Notes: a model not told the origin generated them from the letters alone. 64,000 bases of DNA from Geothermobacter ehrlichii (GCF_008124615.1 NZ_VNIB01000011.1:1-64000), one strand, 5' to 3'. Positions 39,492 to 48,298 are shown, counted from the stretch's first letter. Translations and numbers: made by a program.

Positions 39492-40646
39492 CTATCCCCG
39501 CATCACCGTGTCGGGATCAAGGGTCGCCGCTCGCCAGGAGGGAACGACCGTCGCCACCACGTAAGGTGCCGTGGTCAGCAGCACCAGGACCAGTAACTGT
39601 TGCGGATCGACGCGCGGCACCAGGTCAAAGGCGGGGAAGAGCACCGACCAGCCCTTGATCACCATCGCCAGCAGCGGAGCGCCGAGAAAGAAGACGTGGA
39701 TCCAGGCCAGCAGCATTCCAACCAGCACGGCGATCACCGAAACCACCGTCCCCTCCCAGAACTTCAGCAACAGGACATCGGCCGTGTCCCAGCCGGTGGC
39801 CTTCAGAATGCCGATCTCCCGTTTTTCCTCGGCGCTCAGGCCGGTCGCCTTGTCCCAGGCGAGAATGACGAAGGCGAGCAGCGCGGCGAGAAAGATGGAG
39901 AGCAGCATGCCGCTGCGCCAGTTGAAGACCGCATCGTAGGTGCGCAGAATCTCGTGCCGGGTGATGGGGCGGCTGTCCGGCATCAGGCGCCGGACCTTGC
40001 GCGCAACGGTGTCGACTTCGTTCGGATTGCGCACCTCGACAGCGATGTCGGTCACCATTCCCGCCGGCAGGTTGAAAAAAGCGGCCAGGGCCTGGCGCTC
40101 CATGAGAACCAGGTCGTTGGTCAGCAGATTCGACGGCGCATCGAAGATGCCGACCACCTGCAGGCTCACTCCCAGGTTGTCCCCGTCGATCAGAATCAGA
40201 TCGTCGCCGACCTCGAGCATGCGAATTGCCGCCACCCCCCTCCCGACGGCGCATTCGCCCTCTTCGCGTGGCAGGCGTCCCTGCAGCAGCCGCACGGCGC
40301 CGGTTTTTCCGTCAACACCGACCAGGGTGTAGTTGGCGCCGGTCAGGGCGTCGTAGTAGTAGCCCCAGACACGTGGCCTGACCTCTCCCACGCCAGGGAT
40401 CGAGCGCAGACGTTCGGCTGTCGAAGCTGGAATCAGGGCATGGCGACCCGCCTCAAGACGCTGCACTACCAGTTCGGGGGCCTCGCTCAGCAGCAGTTGT
40501 GCCTCCTTTTGCAGGGAGCGGGTAAGCAGCAGAATCGAGGCCAGGGCGGCCACCGTCAGGATATAGACAACGAGAATCGAACCGGTTTTCCACCGGCGGC
40601 GCCAGAGGGAAGCGAGAGCGAATTCAAGAAGTTTGAGCTGGCGCAT
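39492..40646 (-). CDS. ABC transporter permease, FtsX/MacB type
   Basis: 384 residues: one N-terminal membrane helix (about 20-42), a periplasmic domain of about 200 residues (MacB_PCD-like), then three C-terminal helices with the FtsX core (IGILKATGWDTADVLLLKFWEG). The ATG at 40646 lies one base after the stop of the small lipoprotein gene; GGAG is upstream. It should work with the ATPase at 38655-39335, moving something in or at the outer face of the membrane rather than importing solutes. Confidence 0.9.
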   Translation of the reverse strand: MRQLKLLEFALASLWRRRWKTGSILVVYILTVAALASILLLTRSLQKEAQLLLSEAPELVVQRLEAGRHALIPASTAERLRSIPGVGEVRPRVWGYYYDALTGANYTLVGVDGKTGAVRLLQGRLPREEGECAVGRGVAAIRMLEVGDDLILIDGDNLGVSLQVVGIFDAPSNLLTNDLVLMERQALAAFFNLPAGMVTDIAVEVRNPNEVDTVARKVRRLMPDSRPITRHEILRTYDAVFNWRSGMLLSIFLAALLAFVILAWDKATGLSAEEKREIGILKATGWDTADVLLLKFWEGTVVSVIAVLVGMLLAWIHVFFLGAPLLAMVIKGWSVLFPAFDLVPRVDPQQLLVLVLLTTAPYVVATVVPSWRAATLDPDTVMRG

Positions 40647-40647
40647 G

Positions 40648-40971
40648 TCAGCGCTCCGCCTGCCTGACCAGAATGCGAGTTTGCGGCATGGCAACCGGCG
40701 GGGCCAGCATCGAGCCGGAGGGGAAATGTTCCAGCGCCCCCGGGGCATCCTGGAAAGGGGTGAAAAAATCGGCCTGCGACGGATGGCGCGTATAGCGGGC
40801 CTCGGTCCAGATGGCAAAGTCGGTAAGCATCAGATCGCGCACCAGAGTCCGGCGCGGAGCGAGCCACGCCGCATCAGCCCGTTGCCGCTGCCGAAAGCCG
40901 GCGGCTATGCAGCCGGCAAGAGCGGCTGCCAAAAGCAGGACCAACAGCAGAAAGCGCTGATAACGCGGCAT
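40648..40971 (-). CDS. Small lipoprotein-like protein in the NosL-Sco operon
   Basis: 107 residues. A hydrophobic N terminus ends in a lipobox-like LAGC, so it is probably lipid-anchored. The rest (TLVRDLMLTDFAIWTEARYTRHPS, FFTPFQDAPGALEHFPSGSM) has no family I know. The ATG at 40971 overlaps the NosL stop as TGATG. Confidence 0.7.
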   Translation of the reverse strand: MPRYQRFLLLVLLLAAALAGCIAAGFRQRQRADAAWLAPRRTLVRDLMLTDFAIWTEARYTRHPSQADFFTPFQDAPGALEHFPSGSMLAPPVAMPQTRILVRQAER

Positions 40972-41444
40972 CAATCCCTTTCGATTTCCTTCAGTTCGCG
41001 GCCGTCAAAACGGAAAAGCCTGCTGCCGCCGTGATCGCGCATGAAGGTCTCGGCCTGCTTCACGCCCCGAACCGGCACCAGCTCCTGCCCCATGGGCCCG
41101 AGAACGTCGCTGCCCGCGATGAAATAGACCTCGGTGGCCAGAACCGGTTGCGCGGAATAATACTCTGTCACCCAGACTTCCCGGACTTCGGTCAGCGTCC
41201 GCCCCGGGAACTGCCGCGATGCCTCCTGCAGGTAGCGAAACAGATCCCTGGGGCCGTCGAAATCGAGCCGGGCGCCATCACCGAACAGGATGACCGCCTG
41301 CCAGGTGGGATAGGGAGCGACAAACATGCCGCAGACCGGACAACGCACCTTCGGCCCGGCCGGCGACGGTACGTCCGCCAGAACAGGCCGCGGGGCAAGG
41401 CCAAGAACTGTAAACAGAAAGGTCGATAATAGAAACAGGCGCAT
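40971..41444 (-). CDS. NosL-family copper-binding protein
   Basis: 157 residues. Signal peptide (about 1-24) without a lipobox, then the NosL copper motif C35-PV-C38-G-M40 (RCPVCGMFVAPYP), an FDGPRDLFRY helix and the YYSAQPV strand. NosL is a copper(I) donor for N2O reductase assembly. It is the first gene of a seven-gene minus-strand operon with Sco and a MacB-like transporter, but nosZ is absent. Confidence 0.88.
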   Translation of the reverse strand: MRLFLLSTFLFTVLGLAPRPVLADVPSPAGPKVRCPVCGMFVAPYPTWQAVILFGDGARLDFDGPRDLFRYLQEASRQFPGRTLTEVREVWVTEYYSAQPVLATEVYFIAGSDVLGPMGQELVPVRGVKQAETFMRDHGGSRLFRFDGRELKEIERD

Positions 41445-41579
41445 TGAGAATCATCACATTCTTTGTCGGGGATCTTCAGCTTTATACCAGTTTCCAGCCA
41501 GAAGGCAAGCCAGACCGGCCCGTCGCGGGCGGATAAACAGGCCCTTCGATTTTCATGACTTTGTTTAATGTCAATTATA

Positions 41580-41597
41580 TTGATTTGTATAAATCAA
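41580..41597. promoter_or_regulatory. Dyad TTGATTT-N4-AAATCAA before decayed cytochrome
   Basis: Perfect seven-base half-sites around GTAT, 21 bases before the ATG at 41618. The spacing is eight bases for TTGAT/ATCAA, not the four of an FNR box. It may be an operator left over from the intact gene. Confidence 0.4.
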
Positions 41598-41617
41598 TTT
41601 TTCAGGAGAGGCTATCC

Positions 41618-41819
41618 ATGAAAAAACTGCTTGTCGCTCTTTTTGTTCACTCTGGTTGCCGCCGACACCGTCATGTTCAAGGCGAAAAACGGCACGGTCA
41701 CCTTCAACCACAAAATGCACGGTGAAAAACTGGGCTGCAAAACCTGCCGCAAGAAGCAGAACGGCCCGACCCGGTGCGGCGCCTGCACAAGAAACAGATT
41801 CTGTCGATTGTCCGGCTGA
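41618..41819 (+). pseudogene. Decayed PpcA-like triheme cytochrome c7 gene
   Basis: CAGGAGAGG precedes an ATG reading MKKLLVALF, then the frame breaks near 41645. In the shifted frame it continues as ADTVMFKAKNGTVTFNHKMH then GEKLGCKTC, the start of a periplasmic triheme cytochrome (PpcA family). After that the middle haem is missing: CKTC is joined to RKKQNGPTRCGAC, and the last motif has lost one C so that CHKKQ becomes CTRNR. Two frameshifts, one deletion and loss of all three intact CxxCH motifs mean no functional cytochrome can be made. Confidence 0.8.
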
Positions 41820-42007
41820 GCAGTGGCAGGCACTGCTCAATGCCGTTTCCGGAGGCGTGCCCGGGGCCTCCTTTTCTATCCCGATCTTGCCTTTCCTGAC
41901 AGCCGGTTGAACCATGGGCAGCCTGTGGTAAGCTTTTTTCGCTGGCTGTACGCGTAATCTTCGAACAGAAATCCCTCCTGACAACCACCCAATAAAGGAG
42001 AAACGTC

Positions 42008-42388
42008 ATGGCGAAACAACTCGAAGTCTACAAATGCGAACTGTGCAGCAACATCGTCGAAGTCCTGCATTCCGGGGCCGGTTCCATGTTCTGCTGCGGC
42101 CAGCCCATGACCATGCAGACGGAGAACACCGTCGACGCCGCCAAGGAAAAGCACGTACCGGTTATCGAGGTCGGCGCCGACAGCATCACCGTCCGGGTTG
42201 GCAGCGTTGCCCATCCCATGCTGGACGACCATTATATCGTGTGGATCGAACTGCTCGCCGACGGCAAAGCCTACCGCCAGTATCTCAAGCCGGGTGATGC
42301 GCCGGAAGCAACCTTCCCGGTCAGCGCCGACAAGGTGACGGCACGCGAGTACTGCAATCTGCACGGGCACTGGTCCTCCAAAGCCTAG
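42008..42388 (+). CDS. dfx: Desulfoferrodoxin (superoxide reductase)
   Basis: 126 residues. The N-terminal desulforedoxin domain has C10, C13, C29, C30 (YKCELC and FCCGQPM) for the rubredoxin-like iron. The neelaredoxin domain has the centre II ligands: histidines in [20 protein letters not shown] and the C-terminal CNLHGHW. It reduces superoxide to peroxide without making oxygen, typical of anaerobes. AAGGAG lies before the ATG. Confidence 0.96.
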   Translation: MAKQLEVYKCELCSNIVEVLHSGAGSMFCCGQPMTMQTENTVDAAKEKHVPVIEVGADSITVRVGSVAHPMLDDHYIVWIELLADGKAYRQYLKPGDAPEATFPVSADKVTAREYCNLHGHWSSKA

Positions 42389-42427
42389 ATGATGAAAAAG
42401 CCAGCGATAATGGCCCGAAAAAAACAC

Positions 42428-42470
42428 AAAAAAGCCGGGCAACCTTCAGCGAGGTTGCCCGGCTTTTTTT
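42428..42470. terminator. Bidirectional terminator between dfx and FKBP gene
   Basis: AAAAAAGCCGGGCAACCT pairs with its complement around TCAGCG, with T runs on both strands. It serves both convergent genes. Confidence 0.92.
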
Positions 42471-42492
42471 ATTTTCAGGCTGAAGCGAGCGA

Positions 42493-43164
42493 TCAGTTGA
42501 CTTCCAGCAGCTCGACCTCGAAGATCAGCACCGAATTGGGGCCGATGACCTGGCCAGCCCCCTGCTCGCCGTAGGCCAGGTCGGCCGGCAGAACGAATTC
42601 GTACTTGCCGCCCGCCTTCATCAGCTGCAATCCTTCGGTCCAGCCCCGGATCACCCGGTTGAGCTGAAAGGTTGCGGGCTTGCCCCGCTTGTAGCTGCTG
42701 TCGAATTCGGTACCGTCGACCAGGGCCCCCCGGTAGTTGACCGTGACCGTGCTGTCCGGTCCCGGTGTCGCGCCGTCACCTTCCCTGATCACCCGATACT
42801 GCAGGCCGCTGGCGGTCACCTTGACGCCATCCTTTTTCCTGTTGGCAGCGAGGAAGGCCTCACCCTCGGCCCTGTTTTTGGCAGCGGCTTTCTCCTGCAG
42901 CACCTGCTGCAGTTCCATGATGGTCTGCCGGACCTCATCCTCGGTCATCAGCAGTTCGCCGCCAGCCAGGACATCCTTTATCCCCCGGGCCAGCAGGTCC
43001 GGATTGACCTCGAATCCCTTCCCCTTGAAATCGCGGCCGATGTTCATGCCGATACCGTAACTGACCCGTTCTTCAAGGGTGGTCGGTTTCTTGTCCGCGG
43101 CAGCCACGGGCAGGGCCATGGCAAGGGCCAACAGCAGACTGGCCGCAAGAGTCGTCATTCGCAT
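42493..43164 (-). CDS. FKBP-type peptidyl-prolyl isomerase (FkpA/Mip-like), exported
   Basis: 223 residues. A signal peptide (about 1-22), a helical FKBP_N dimerisation region (about 25-125, ERVSYGIGMNIGRDFKGKG) and a C-terminal FKBP domain (about 135-223: VTVNYRGALVDGTEFDSS, VIRGWTEGLQLMKAGGKYEF, PPNSVLIFEVELL-like end). It assists folding in the periplasm or outer membrane. The ATG at 43164 has AAGGAAGAG upstream. Confidence 0.94.
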   Translation of the reverse strand: MRMTTLAASLLLALAMALPVAAADKKPTTLEERVSYGIGMNIGRDFKGKGFEVNPDLLARGIKDVLAGGELLMTEDEVRQTIMELQQVLQEKAAAKNRAEGEAFLAANRKKDGVKVTASGLQYRVIREGDGATPGPDSTVTVNYRGALVDGTEFDSSYKRGKPATFQLNRVIRGWTEGLQLMKAGGKYEFVLPADLAYGEQGAGQVIGPNSVLIFEVELLEVN

Positions 43165-43246
43165 CTGTTCTCTTCCTTTCGAAAAATTTTTTAAGGTTAT
43201 CTCCCTTATTACTCCGCTCCCCCTGCCGGTGTCAACAAAGGAAAGT

Positions 43247-44401
43247 TCACGAGCCACCGACAGGCGACAGCCCCTGCCTGAGAAACCTCCGGCAGGAGAG
43301 CGTCAGCAGCAGCCCGACCAGGGCGAACACCGCCAGCATGACAATCACGCCGTTCCAGCCGAACCGGGAATAGACCGGCCCGGGGGCCGAAGAACCGAGA
43401 GCTCCGCCGCCGTAGTAGAAGGCGATGTAGAGCCCGTTGACCATCCCCTTGTGGCTGCCGGCGAAACGGTTGAGCCAGCCGCTGGCGGTGGCATGAACCA
43501 GGAACATGGCGCCGCAGAAGAGGAACATGTCGGCGAAAAGGACCGCGACCCTCGGCACGGACAGCAGCAGGATGGCGACGCAATAGACGGAAAAACCAAC
43601 CAGCAGGGCCGGCAGCTCGCCACCGAACCGGCGCGCCAGCCGGACGGCCGACAACGAGGTGACCACCCCCATCAGGTAGCCGGAATACATCAGACCGATG
43701 CGAAATTCGTCGGCATGGCGGCTGATGTCAGTCAACCGGAAGGGAATGAAGTTCATTACCGCGGCAAAGGCCAGAAAAAGACAGAACACCGCCAGGTAGA
43801 TTCGCAAAAAGAAGCCGTTGCGCAGCACATCGAGCACCAGGCGGGCCCGCGGCCGGGTAAGAGCCAGTCCACCGGCCGGAGGCAGCCGCCCGAGCAGTAC
43901 GGCACACAGCAGCAGGCTCGCGCCGAGCAGCCAAAAGCTGGCGCGCCAGTGCAGCCAGCCGGCGATGGCGCCGGAGCAGAGCCGGCCGAGAAAACCGCCG
44001 AGTATGGTGGCAGCGATGTAGGCGGCCATGGTCCGCTGCACCTCGCCCGACTGCGATCGGCGCGACACATAGGTCATCAGCGAAGTGAGCAGGGCCGGCA
44101 CCAGCATGCCCTGAAAGAGGCGCACCGCCAGCAGCAGCGCATAGCTGCCGGAAACGGCGAAGACGAAAGCACTCAGCCCGAGCAGCAGAAAACAGACGCG
44201 CAGCACCCGGCGCGGTTCGACCGCCTCCAACAGATAGCCGTAACCGAGAGGCGCCAGCGCCAGCGGGATGAAGGTCAGGGTGGTGAGCAGGGCGATGGCA
44301 TCGCGCGACACCCCGAATTCGGCCGCCAGCACTGGCAGCAGCGGCTGCGGCGCATAGAGAGTCGACAGAGTGAGCAGGGTGGCGAAAAAAATCAGACGCA
44401 T
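43247..44401 (-). CDS. MFS transporter (YnfM-like)
   Basis: 384 residues and about 12 membrane helices. The usual MFS motif A is replaced by GYLLEAVEPRRVLR between helices 2 and 3, and the first half shows the RLFQGMLVPALLTSLMTYV arrangement common in small drug or sugar exporters of the YnfM/YgaY group. Substrate unknown. It is divergent from the MBL-fold gene. Confidence 0.85.
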   Translation of the reverse strand: MRLIFFATLLTLSTLYAPQPLLPVLAAEFGVSRDAIALLTTLTFIPLALAPLGYGYLLEAVEPRRVLRVCFLLLGLSAFVFAVSGSYALLLAVRLFQGMLVPALLTSLMTYVSRRSQSGEVQRTMAAYIAATILGGFLGRLCSGAIAGWLHWRASFWLLGASLLLCAVLLGRLPPAGGLALTRPRARLVLDVLRNGFFLRIYLAVFCLFLAFAAVMNFIPFRLTDISRHADEFRIGLMYSGYLMGVVTSLSAVRLARRFGGELPALLVGFSVYCVAILLLSVPRVAVLFADMFLFCGAMFLVHATASGWLNRFAGSHKGMVNGLYIAFYYGGGALGSSAPGPVYSRFGWNGVIVMLAVFALVGLLLTLSCRRFLRQGLSPVGGS

Positions 44402-44557
44402 GATGTCCCGGTCGCGTCGTCAGCCGAAGATTCCGCCGCGACGCAGAAGAAAAAGAGGAGAATCCGCCGGGGCAGCATACAGCAGCCAGAGCGCTCCGGC
44501 AAGTGAGGACGGCTACGTGAAAATGGACTATAGTAGATGCTTCAGGACGGATACTCG

Positions 44558-45286
44558 ATGATGAAACTGACCTTTCTCGGCACCCGCTCAAGTCTGCTGC
44601 AACAGCACCCGCATCATCGCCAGCACAGTTCGCTGCTGGTCGAATGCGACGGCCACCGGGTCATGATCGACTGCGGCGGCGATTTCGGCGAACAACTGTC
44701 GCGCATCGCGCCCGATGCCCTGGTGCTGACCCACGCCCACGAGGATCACGCCGGCGGACTGGCCGCCGGCAGCCCCTGCCCGGTCCATCTGACAGAGGCA
44801 ACCGCCCGAATCCTCCGCCGGCAGGGATACGACCCGGAGCGCTGGCAACCGGCAGAGAAACTGTCCCTGGTTTTTGGCCGGCTGCGCATCCGCTCCTTCG
44901 CCGTGTACCATTCCCTGCGGGCGCCGGCAGTCGGCCTGCGCCTGGAGGATGGCCGCTCCTGCTGCATCTACCTGTCGGATGTCGCCATGCTCGGCAAAAA
45001 CGCATCCTTTCTGGCCGGCGCCGACCTCTACATCGGCGACGGCACCTGCTTCGGCGATGAACTGGTCCGCATCGAGCAGGGCGTCCCCTGCGGTCATGCC
45101 GCCATCACCAGCCAGCTGGCCTGGGCGGCGACAGCGGGCATCCGCCGGGTATTGATGACCCACTGCGGACCGGAGATCTGCCGGGATGAAGACCGGGCAC
45201 AGCGAACCATCGCCGGCCTCGGCGCCCGTCTCGGCCTGCAGGCCGCCTTCGCCCGCGACGGACAGTCCGTCGTCCTGGCGGAGTGA
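44558..45286 (+). CDS. MBL-fold metallohydrolase (PhnP/RNase Z-like)
   Basis: About 242 residues. The zinc motif is THAHEDHAGG, with the N-terminal KLTFLGTRSS and later YLSDVAMLG, GDGTCFGDE and MTHCGPE giving the other ligands. The layout resembles PhnP and related cyclic phosphodiesterases. ATG at 44558 or 44561; AGGACGG is upstream. No phosphonate genes are nearby. Exact substrate unknown. Confidence 0.8.
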   Translation: MMKLTFLGTRSSLLQQHPHHRQHSSLLVECDGHRVMIDCGGDFGEQLSRIAPDALVLTHAHEDHAGGLAAGSPCPVHLTEATARILRRQGYDPERWQPAEKLSLVFGRLRIRSFAVYHSLRAPAVGLRLEDGRSCCIYLSDVAMLGKNASFLAGADLYIGDGTCFGDELVRIEQGVPCGHAAITSQLAWAATAGIRRVLMTHCGPEICRDEDRAQRTIAGLGARLGLQAAFARDGQSVVLAE

Positions 45287-45297
45287 AGCATCCGGAT

Positions 45298-46083
45298 TCA
45301 CTCCGCCAGCTGCAGGCCGGCGAGAAAATCGCACAGCACCGAGCTGAACAGCTCCGGTTGCTCCAGGTTGGCCATGTGGCCCGCCTGCGGAATCACTTCC
45401 AGTCGCGCCTGGGGCAGCTGCCCGGCCAGCAGCTGTGAATGTCCCAGGGGAACGGCGACATCCAGTTCCGCCCCCACCACCAGCGCCGGCAGGTCGAAAT
45501 CGCGCAACCGGATGACCATGTCGCGGCGATCGCGCATGGCGAGAAGACCGCCGGCAACGCCCTCCGGCGGCGTCGACAGCATCCAGGACCGCACCTGCTC
45601 GACCAGCTCGGGACGCCGGCTGCCGACGCCGGGAGCGAAAAGGATGCTTTCGAAGGCGTCGGCTATCGGCTTCAGATCGCCGGCGCGGGCGCTCTCGGCC
45701 AGGGCTGTGCGCCGGGCCCTGGCCTCGTCGTCATCCGCCGCCGCCCGAGTCACCAGGAACATCGCCGCGCTCGCACGCTGCGGATAGCGGTCGAGCAGGT
45801 TGCAGAGGACATAACCGCCCATCGACATGCCACCGATCACCGCCTGGTTCAGATCGAGATGATCGAGCAGGCCGACGACGGCATCGGCGTAGAGATCCAT
45901 GCTCGCCTCCCCCGCAAGGGGCGATTTGCCGAAACCGGGCAGGTCGGGAGCGATCACCCGGTAACCGGCGGCGGCCAGCGCTTCCATCTGCGGCTGCCAC
46001 ATGCGACGGCAGAGGGGAAAACCATGCAGCAGCACCACGGCCGGCCCCTTGCCGGCCTCGTCGTAACGAAGGGGTTGCGACAT
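45298..46083 (-). CDS. Alpha/beta hydrolase
   Basis: 261 residues. Oxyanion segment LLHGFPLCRRMW, nucleophile S87 in GGMSMGGY, acid in VVGAELDVAVP and the final histidine in QAGHMANLEQP. The pattern matches the 3-oxoadipate enol-lactonase-like group, whose members have diverse substrates. Convergent with the MBL gene. Confidence 0.88.
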   Translation of the reverse strand: MSQPLRYDEAGKGPAVVLLHGFPLCRRMWQPQMEALAAAGYRVIAPDLPGFGKSPLAGEASMDLYADAVVGLLDHLDLNQAVIGGMSMGGYVLCNLLDRYPQRASAAMFLVTRAAADDDEARARRTALAESARAGDLKPIADAFESILFAPGVGSRRPELVEQVRSWMLSTPPEGVAGGLLAMRDRRDMVIRLRDFDLPALVVGAELDVAVPLGHSQLLAGQLPQARLEVIPQAGHMANLEQPELFSSVLCDFLAGLQLAE

Positions 46084-46107
46084 CGAACACCTCCTGCTGA
46101 AAAATCA

Positions 46108-46205
46108 GAATTAGCGCTGAGGCGCAGAGCTATTGGATCCGGAGAGGGGGAAAAAGCTCTTTCTCCCTTGCCTGCTCTCCATCTCCGCGCCTCTCCGCCC
46201 CTGCT
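46108..46205 (+). repeat. Seven-base-period paired repeat
   Basis: Left arm GCGCTGAGGCGCAGAGC then GGAGAGG; right arm CTCTCCATCTCCGCGCCTC. It is the first part of the 338-base gene-free stretch upstream of the hydrolase. Confidence 0.55.
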
Positions 46206-46239
46206 TTAAAGTGAAGATGACAACAGTTTTTCAACACAT

Positions 46240-46378
46240 CAGCTCGCAGGACGTTGAAAAACGTCATGAGGGCAGGCGAGACAAGGCGAAAACAGCCGAA
46301 AAGCGCAGTTTACATATCAGTAAATGAGCATTTCGAGGCTGTTTCAACCGCAGCAGTTTTTACAACGCCCTGCCAGAT
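46240..46378 (+). repeat. Structured intergenic element (GACGTTGAAAAACGTC to GCAGCAG)
   Basis: Starts with the hairpin GACGTTGAAAAACGTC, then GACAAGGCGAAAACAGCC, and ends with GGCTGTTTCAACCGCAGCAG; GAAAACAGCC and GGCTGTTTC pair, as do GTTTAC and GTAAAT in the centre. The whole can fold into one long imperfect stem. The CAAGGCG start and CAGCAG end recall, in the opposite orientation, the elements at 10149 and 15254. No gene is seen between 46084 and 46421. Confidence 0.6.
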
Positions 46379-46421
46379 AGAGTAGCAGGCCGGAGGAATT
46401 TGACCAGCGAAGAACCCCCGG

Positions 46422-47261
46422 TCAGGGGATGGCGACCGGGGCGGCAAGGGGTTCGACGATCAGGGCCCGTCCCAGGGCCGGGTCGCGGCGGCCGTCGAAC
46501 AGCTGCTCTTCCAGCCGCCCCCGGTCGATGGTCCCCCACCAGTTGCGGGGCAGAGGCACGTCCTGCCGCTGCTGCAGGCCGAACTTGACCTGGTAGGAGC
46601 GGCTGCCGACGATATTGTTGCGCTCGATGAGAATGCCCCCCCGGCTGCGGGTGACGACAAACAGGCCGATCTCGTTGTCGCTGATCTGGTTGTGGTGAAT
46701 CCGGCCGGTGGACCGCCGTTCCTCGAAACGCAGGCCGTGGCGGTTGTGGTGGATGCGGTTGCCGGACAGTTCGAGATTGACGGTTGAAAATCGCACGCCG
46801 TCGACGTTGAACCGGAATTCAGAGTCGGCAATGCGGGCCTTGCAGAAATGCACCTGCACGCCGCTGTAGGCGTACTCGGAGATGACGTGCCGCAGGCTGA
46901 CCCGCCGGGCGAAATCGCAGTAGAGATACTTCCAGTCGGCCGGTTGCGGCCGGCTGGCACCGCTGGTCAGCAGGATCGGCGCCTGCGCCGTGCCTTCGGC
47001 GACGATTTCACCCTCGACGTAGAGTTCGCTGTCGCCGATGCCGTCACCGTCCCGGTCGAGGGGCAGGAACACCACCCGGGTGCCAGGCAGGATGGTCAAT
47101 CGCCCCGACTTCTTCACCGTCACCACCCCGCGGATGCGGACCTCCCCCTGCCAGACGACATCGCCGGAAATGGCGGTGTCGGCCAGTTCGAGAACGGGCG
47201 CCGGCCGCCCGGCGCAACCGGCGAGCAAAAGGACAACGAGAATCCAAAGCAGTCGCCTCAT
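46422..47261 (-). CDS. Parallel beta-helix lipoprotein, cassette member 1
   Basis: 279 residues. Signal peptide ending in a lipobox (LLAGC). An N-terminal strand region (VVWQGEVRIRGVVTVKKSGRLTILPGTRV) leads into about six right-handed beta-helix coils with the repeated GNRIHHNRHGLRF, HNQISDNEIGLFV and ERNNIVGS pattern, and a short cap with NWWGTID. The same N-terminal and NWWG cap occur in the proteins at 48295 and 50691. Similar folds are found in NosD and surface carbohydrate enzymes; no catalytic residues are evident. The ATG at 47261 has GGAG; a GTG at 47267 overlaps the previous gene. Last gene of its operon. Confidence 0.85.
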   Translation of the reverse strand: MRRLLWILVVLLLAGCAGRPAPVLELADTAISGDVVWQGEVRIRGVVTVKKSGRLTILPGTRVVFLPLDRDGDGIGDSELYVEGEIVAEGTAQAPILLTSGASRPQPADWKYLYCDFARRVSLRHVISEYAYSGVQVHFCKARIADSEFRFNVDGVRFSTVNLELSGNRIHHNRHGLRFEERRSTGRIHHNQISDNEIGLFVVTRSRGGILIERNNIVGSRSYQVKFGLQQRQDVPLPRNWWGTIDRGRLEEQLFDGRRDPALGRALIVEPLAAPVAIP

Positions 47262-47263
47262 GC

Positions 47264-48298
47264 TCACTCCAGGCTGACCGGCTCGACCACGATACGCATA
47301 CCGCGTCGCACCTCGCCGGCGGCGATGGTCAGACCATGGTCGGCTGTCTCGTCGAACATGCCGAACAGTTCGCCGGGCGCCGGTGAATCGCCGTAACGCT
47401 GCCGGGCGCCGACATAGAAGGTTCCGCCGGCAGGAAGGTCCAGCCGAAACCGTCCGTCATCCCCTGTGGGCGGCGACAGGGCCGCCGGCCGTTGATGACC
47501 GATCACCCGGCTGGTATAGGCAAAGACATGGACGCCGGCGACCGGCCGGCCCTGGGCGTCGACCACCCGGCCCTCGACGCGCGTCTCGCTCGCCTCGCCA
47601 AACGTTTCGCGGCTGCCTTGCGAAGCCTGCTTCTCGACCAGTGGCAGCGCAACGGAAACCAGCTCGCCGGCGGCCAGATGCAGCGGATTGCCGGCAAAGA
47701 AGCCGATCCGGTCGCCGGTCCGCACCGGCCCGACCAGCTCGCCGTTGCTTCGCCAGCGCGCCACCAGGTAGTAGTCACTGTCCGGCAGACCGTCGAAGTA
47801 GAAACGGCCGTCGCTCCCCGTCGGCGGCGACATGCGGTAACCCTGCCCCTTGAGCCCCTCGGTGGTGTCGAGGTAGAGATGGACCACCGCCCCGGCCAGC
47901 GGACGGCCGCCAAAGGTCACCACGCCCTCCAGCCCGGCGCTGTAGGCGTCGTCGTAGTCCCGGCGGCGCACCTCGCCGACGGGAACGAGCTGCAGGCCGA
48001 TCCAGAGGTCGGAAGAGGCGAGCCGGACCGGGTTGCGCCCGCTGAAGGCAAAGCGCCGCCCGTCGGCGCTCTTTCCGAACAGGGCGTAGCGCCCCGGCGG
48101 CAGCTCGAGCCGGTAGAGACCATCCGGGTCGCTGATTGCCGTATTCACCGGCTCGCTGCCGGGATCGAGGTCGGCATGGGCGGCGACCCGCACCCCCGCC
48201 GCCGGCTCCTCACCGTCGACCACCCGGCCCTCGATCACCGCCGCCGACGCCGGCAGGGCGAGCAGACCGACCATCAGCATCGCCCAGAGCCACCTCAT
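47264..48298 (-). CDS. Exported CarboxypepD_reg (Ig-like) repeat protein, cassette member 1
   Basis: 344 residues. Signal peptide (about 1-19) then three prealbumin-like carboxypeptidase-regulatory domains: IEGRVVDGEEPAAGVRVAAH, LEGVVTFGGRPLAGAVVHLY and VEGRVVDAQGRPVAGVHVFA, each with DGRFRLDLPAG-type beta turns. The ending GTFYVGARQRYG to DHGLTIAAGEVRRGMRIVVEPV is shared with three other proteins of this locus. Such domains usually bind or display, and have no known chemistry. Start overlaps the beta-helix gene by a base or two. Confidence 0.85.
   Translation of the reverse strand: MRWLWAMLMVGLLALPASAAVIEGRVVDGEEPAAGVRVAAHADLDPGSEPVNTAISDPDGLYRLELPPGRYALFGKSADGRRFAFSGRNPVRLASSDLWIGLQLVPVGEVRRRDYDDAYSAGLEGVVTFGGRPLAGAVVHLYLDTTEGLKGQGYRMSPPTGSDGRFYFDGLPDSDYYLVARWRSNGELVGPVRTGDRIGFFAGNPLHLAAGELVSVALPLVEKQASQGSRETFGEASETRVEGRVVDAQGRPVAGVHVFAYTSRVIGHQRPAALSPPTGDDGRFRLDLPAGGTFYVGARQRYGDSPAPGELFGMFDETADHGLTIAAGEVRRGMRIVVEPVSLE

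Noticed and set aside
41580-41597. FNR-type box
   Set aside because: The TTGAT and ATCAA halves are eight bases apart rather than four; kept only as an undefined dyad.
46133-46327. Small open frame (about 64 codons) in the gap before the beta-helix genes
   Set aside because: It lies wholly in repeat and hairpin elements, with no ribosome-binding site and no plausible protein.
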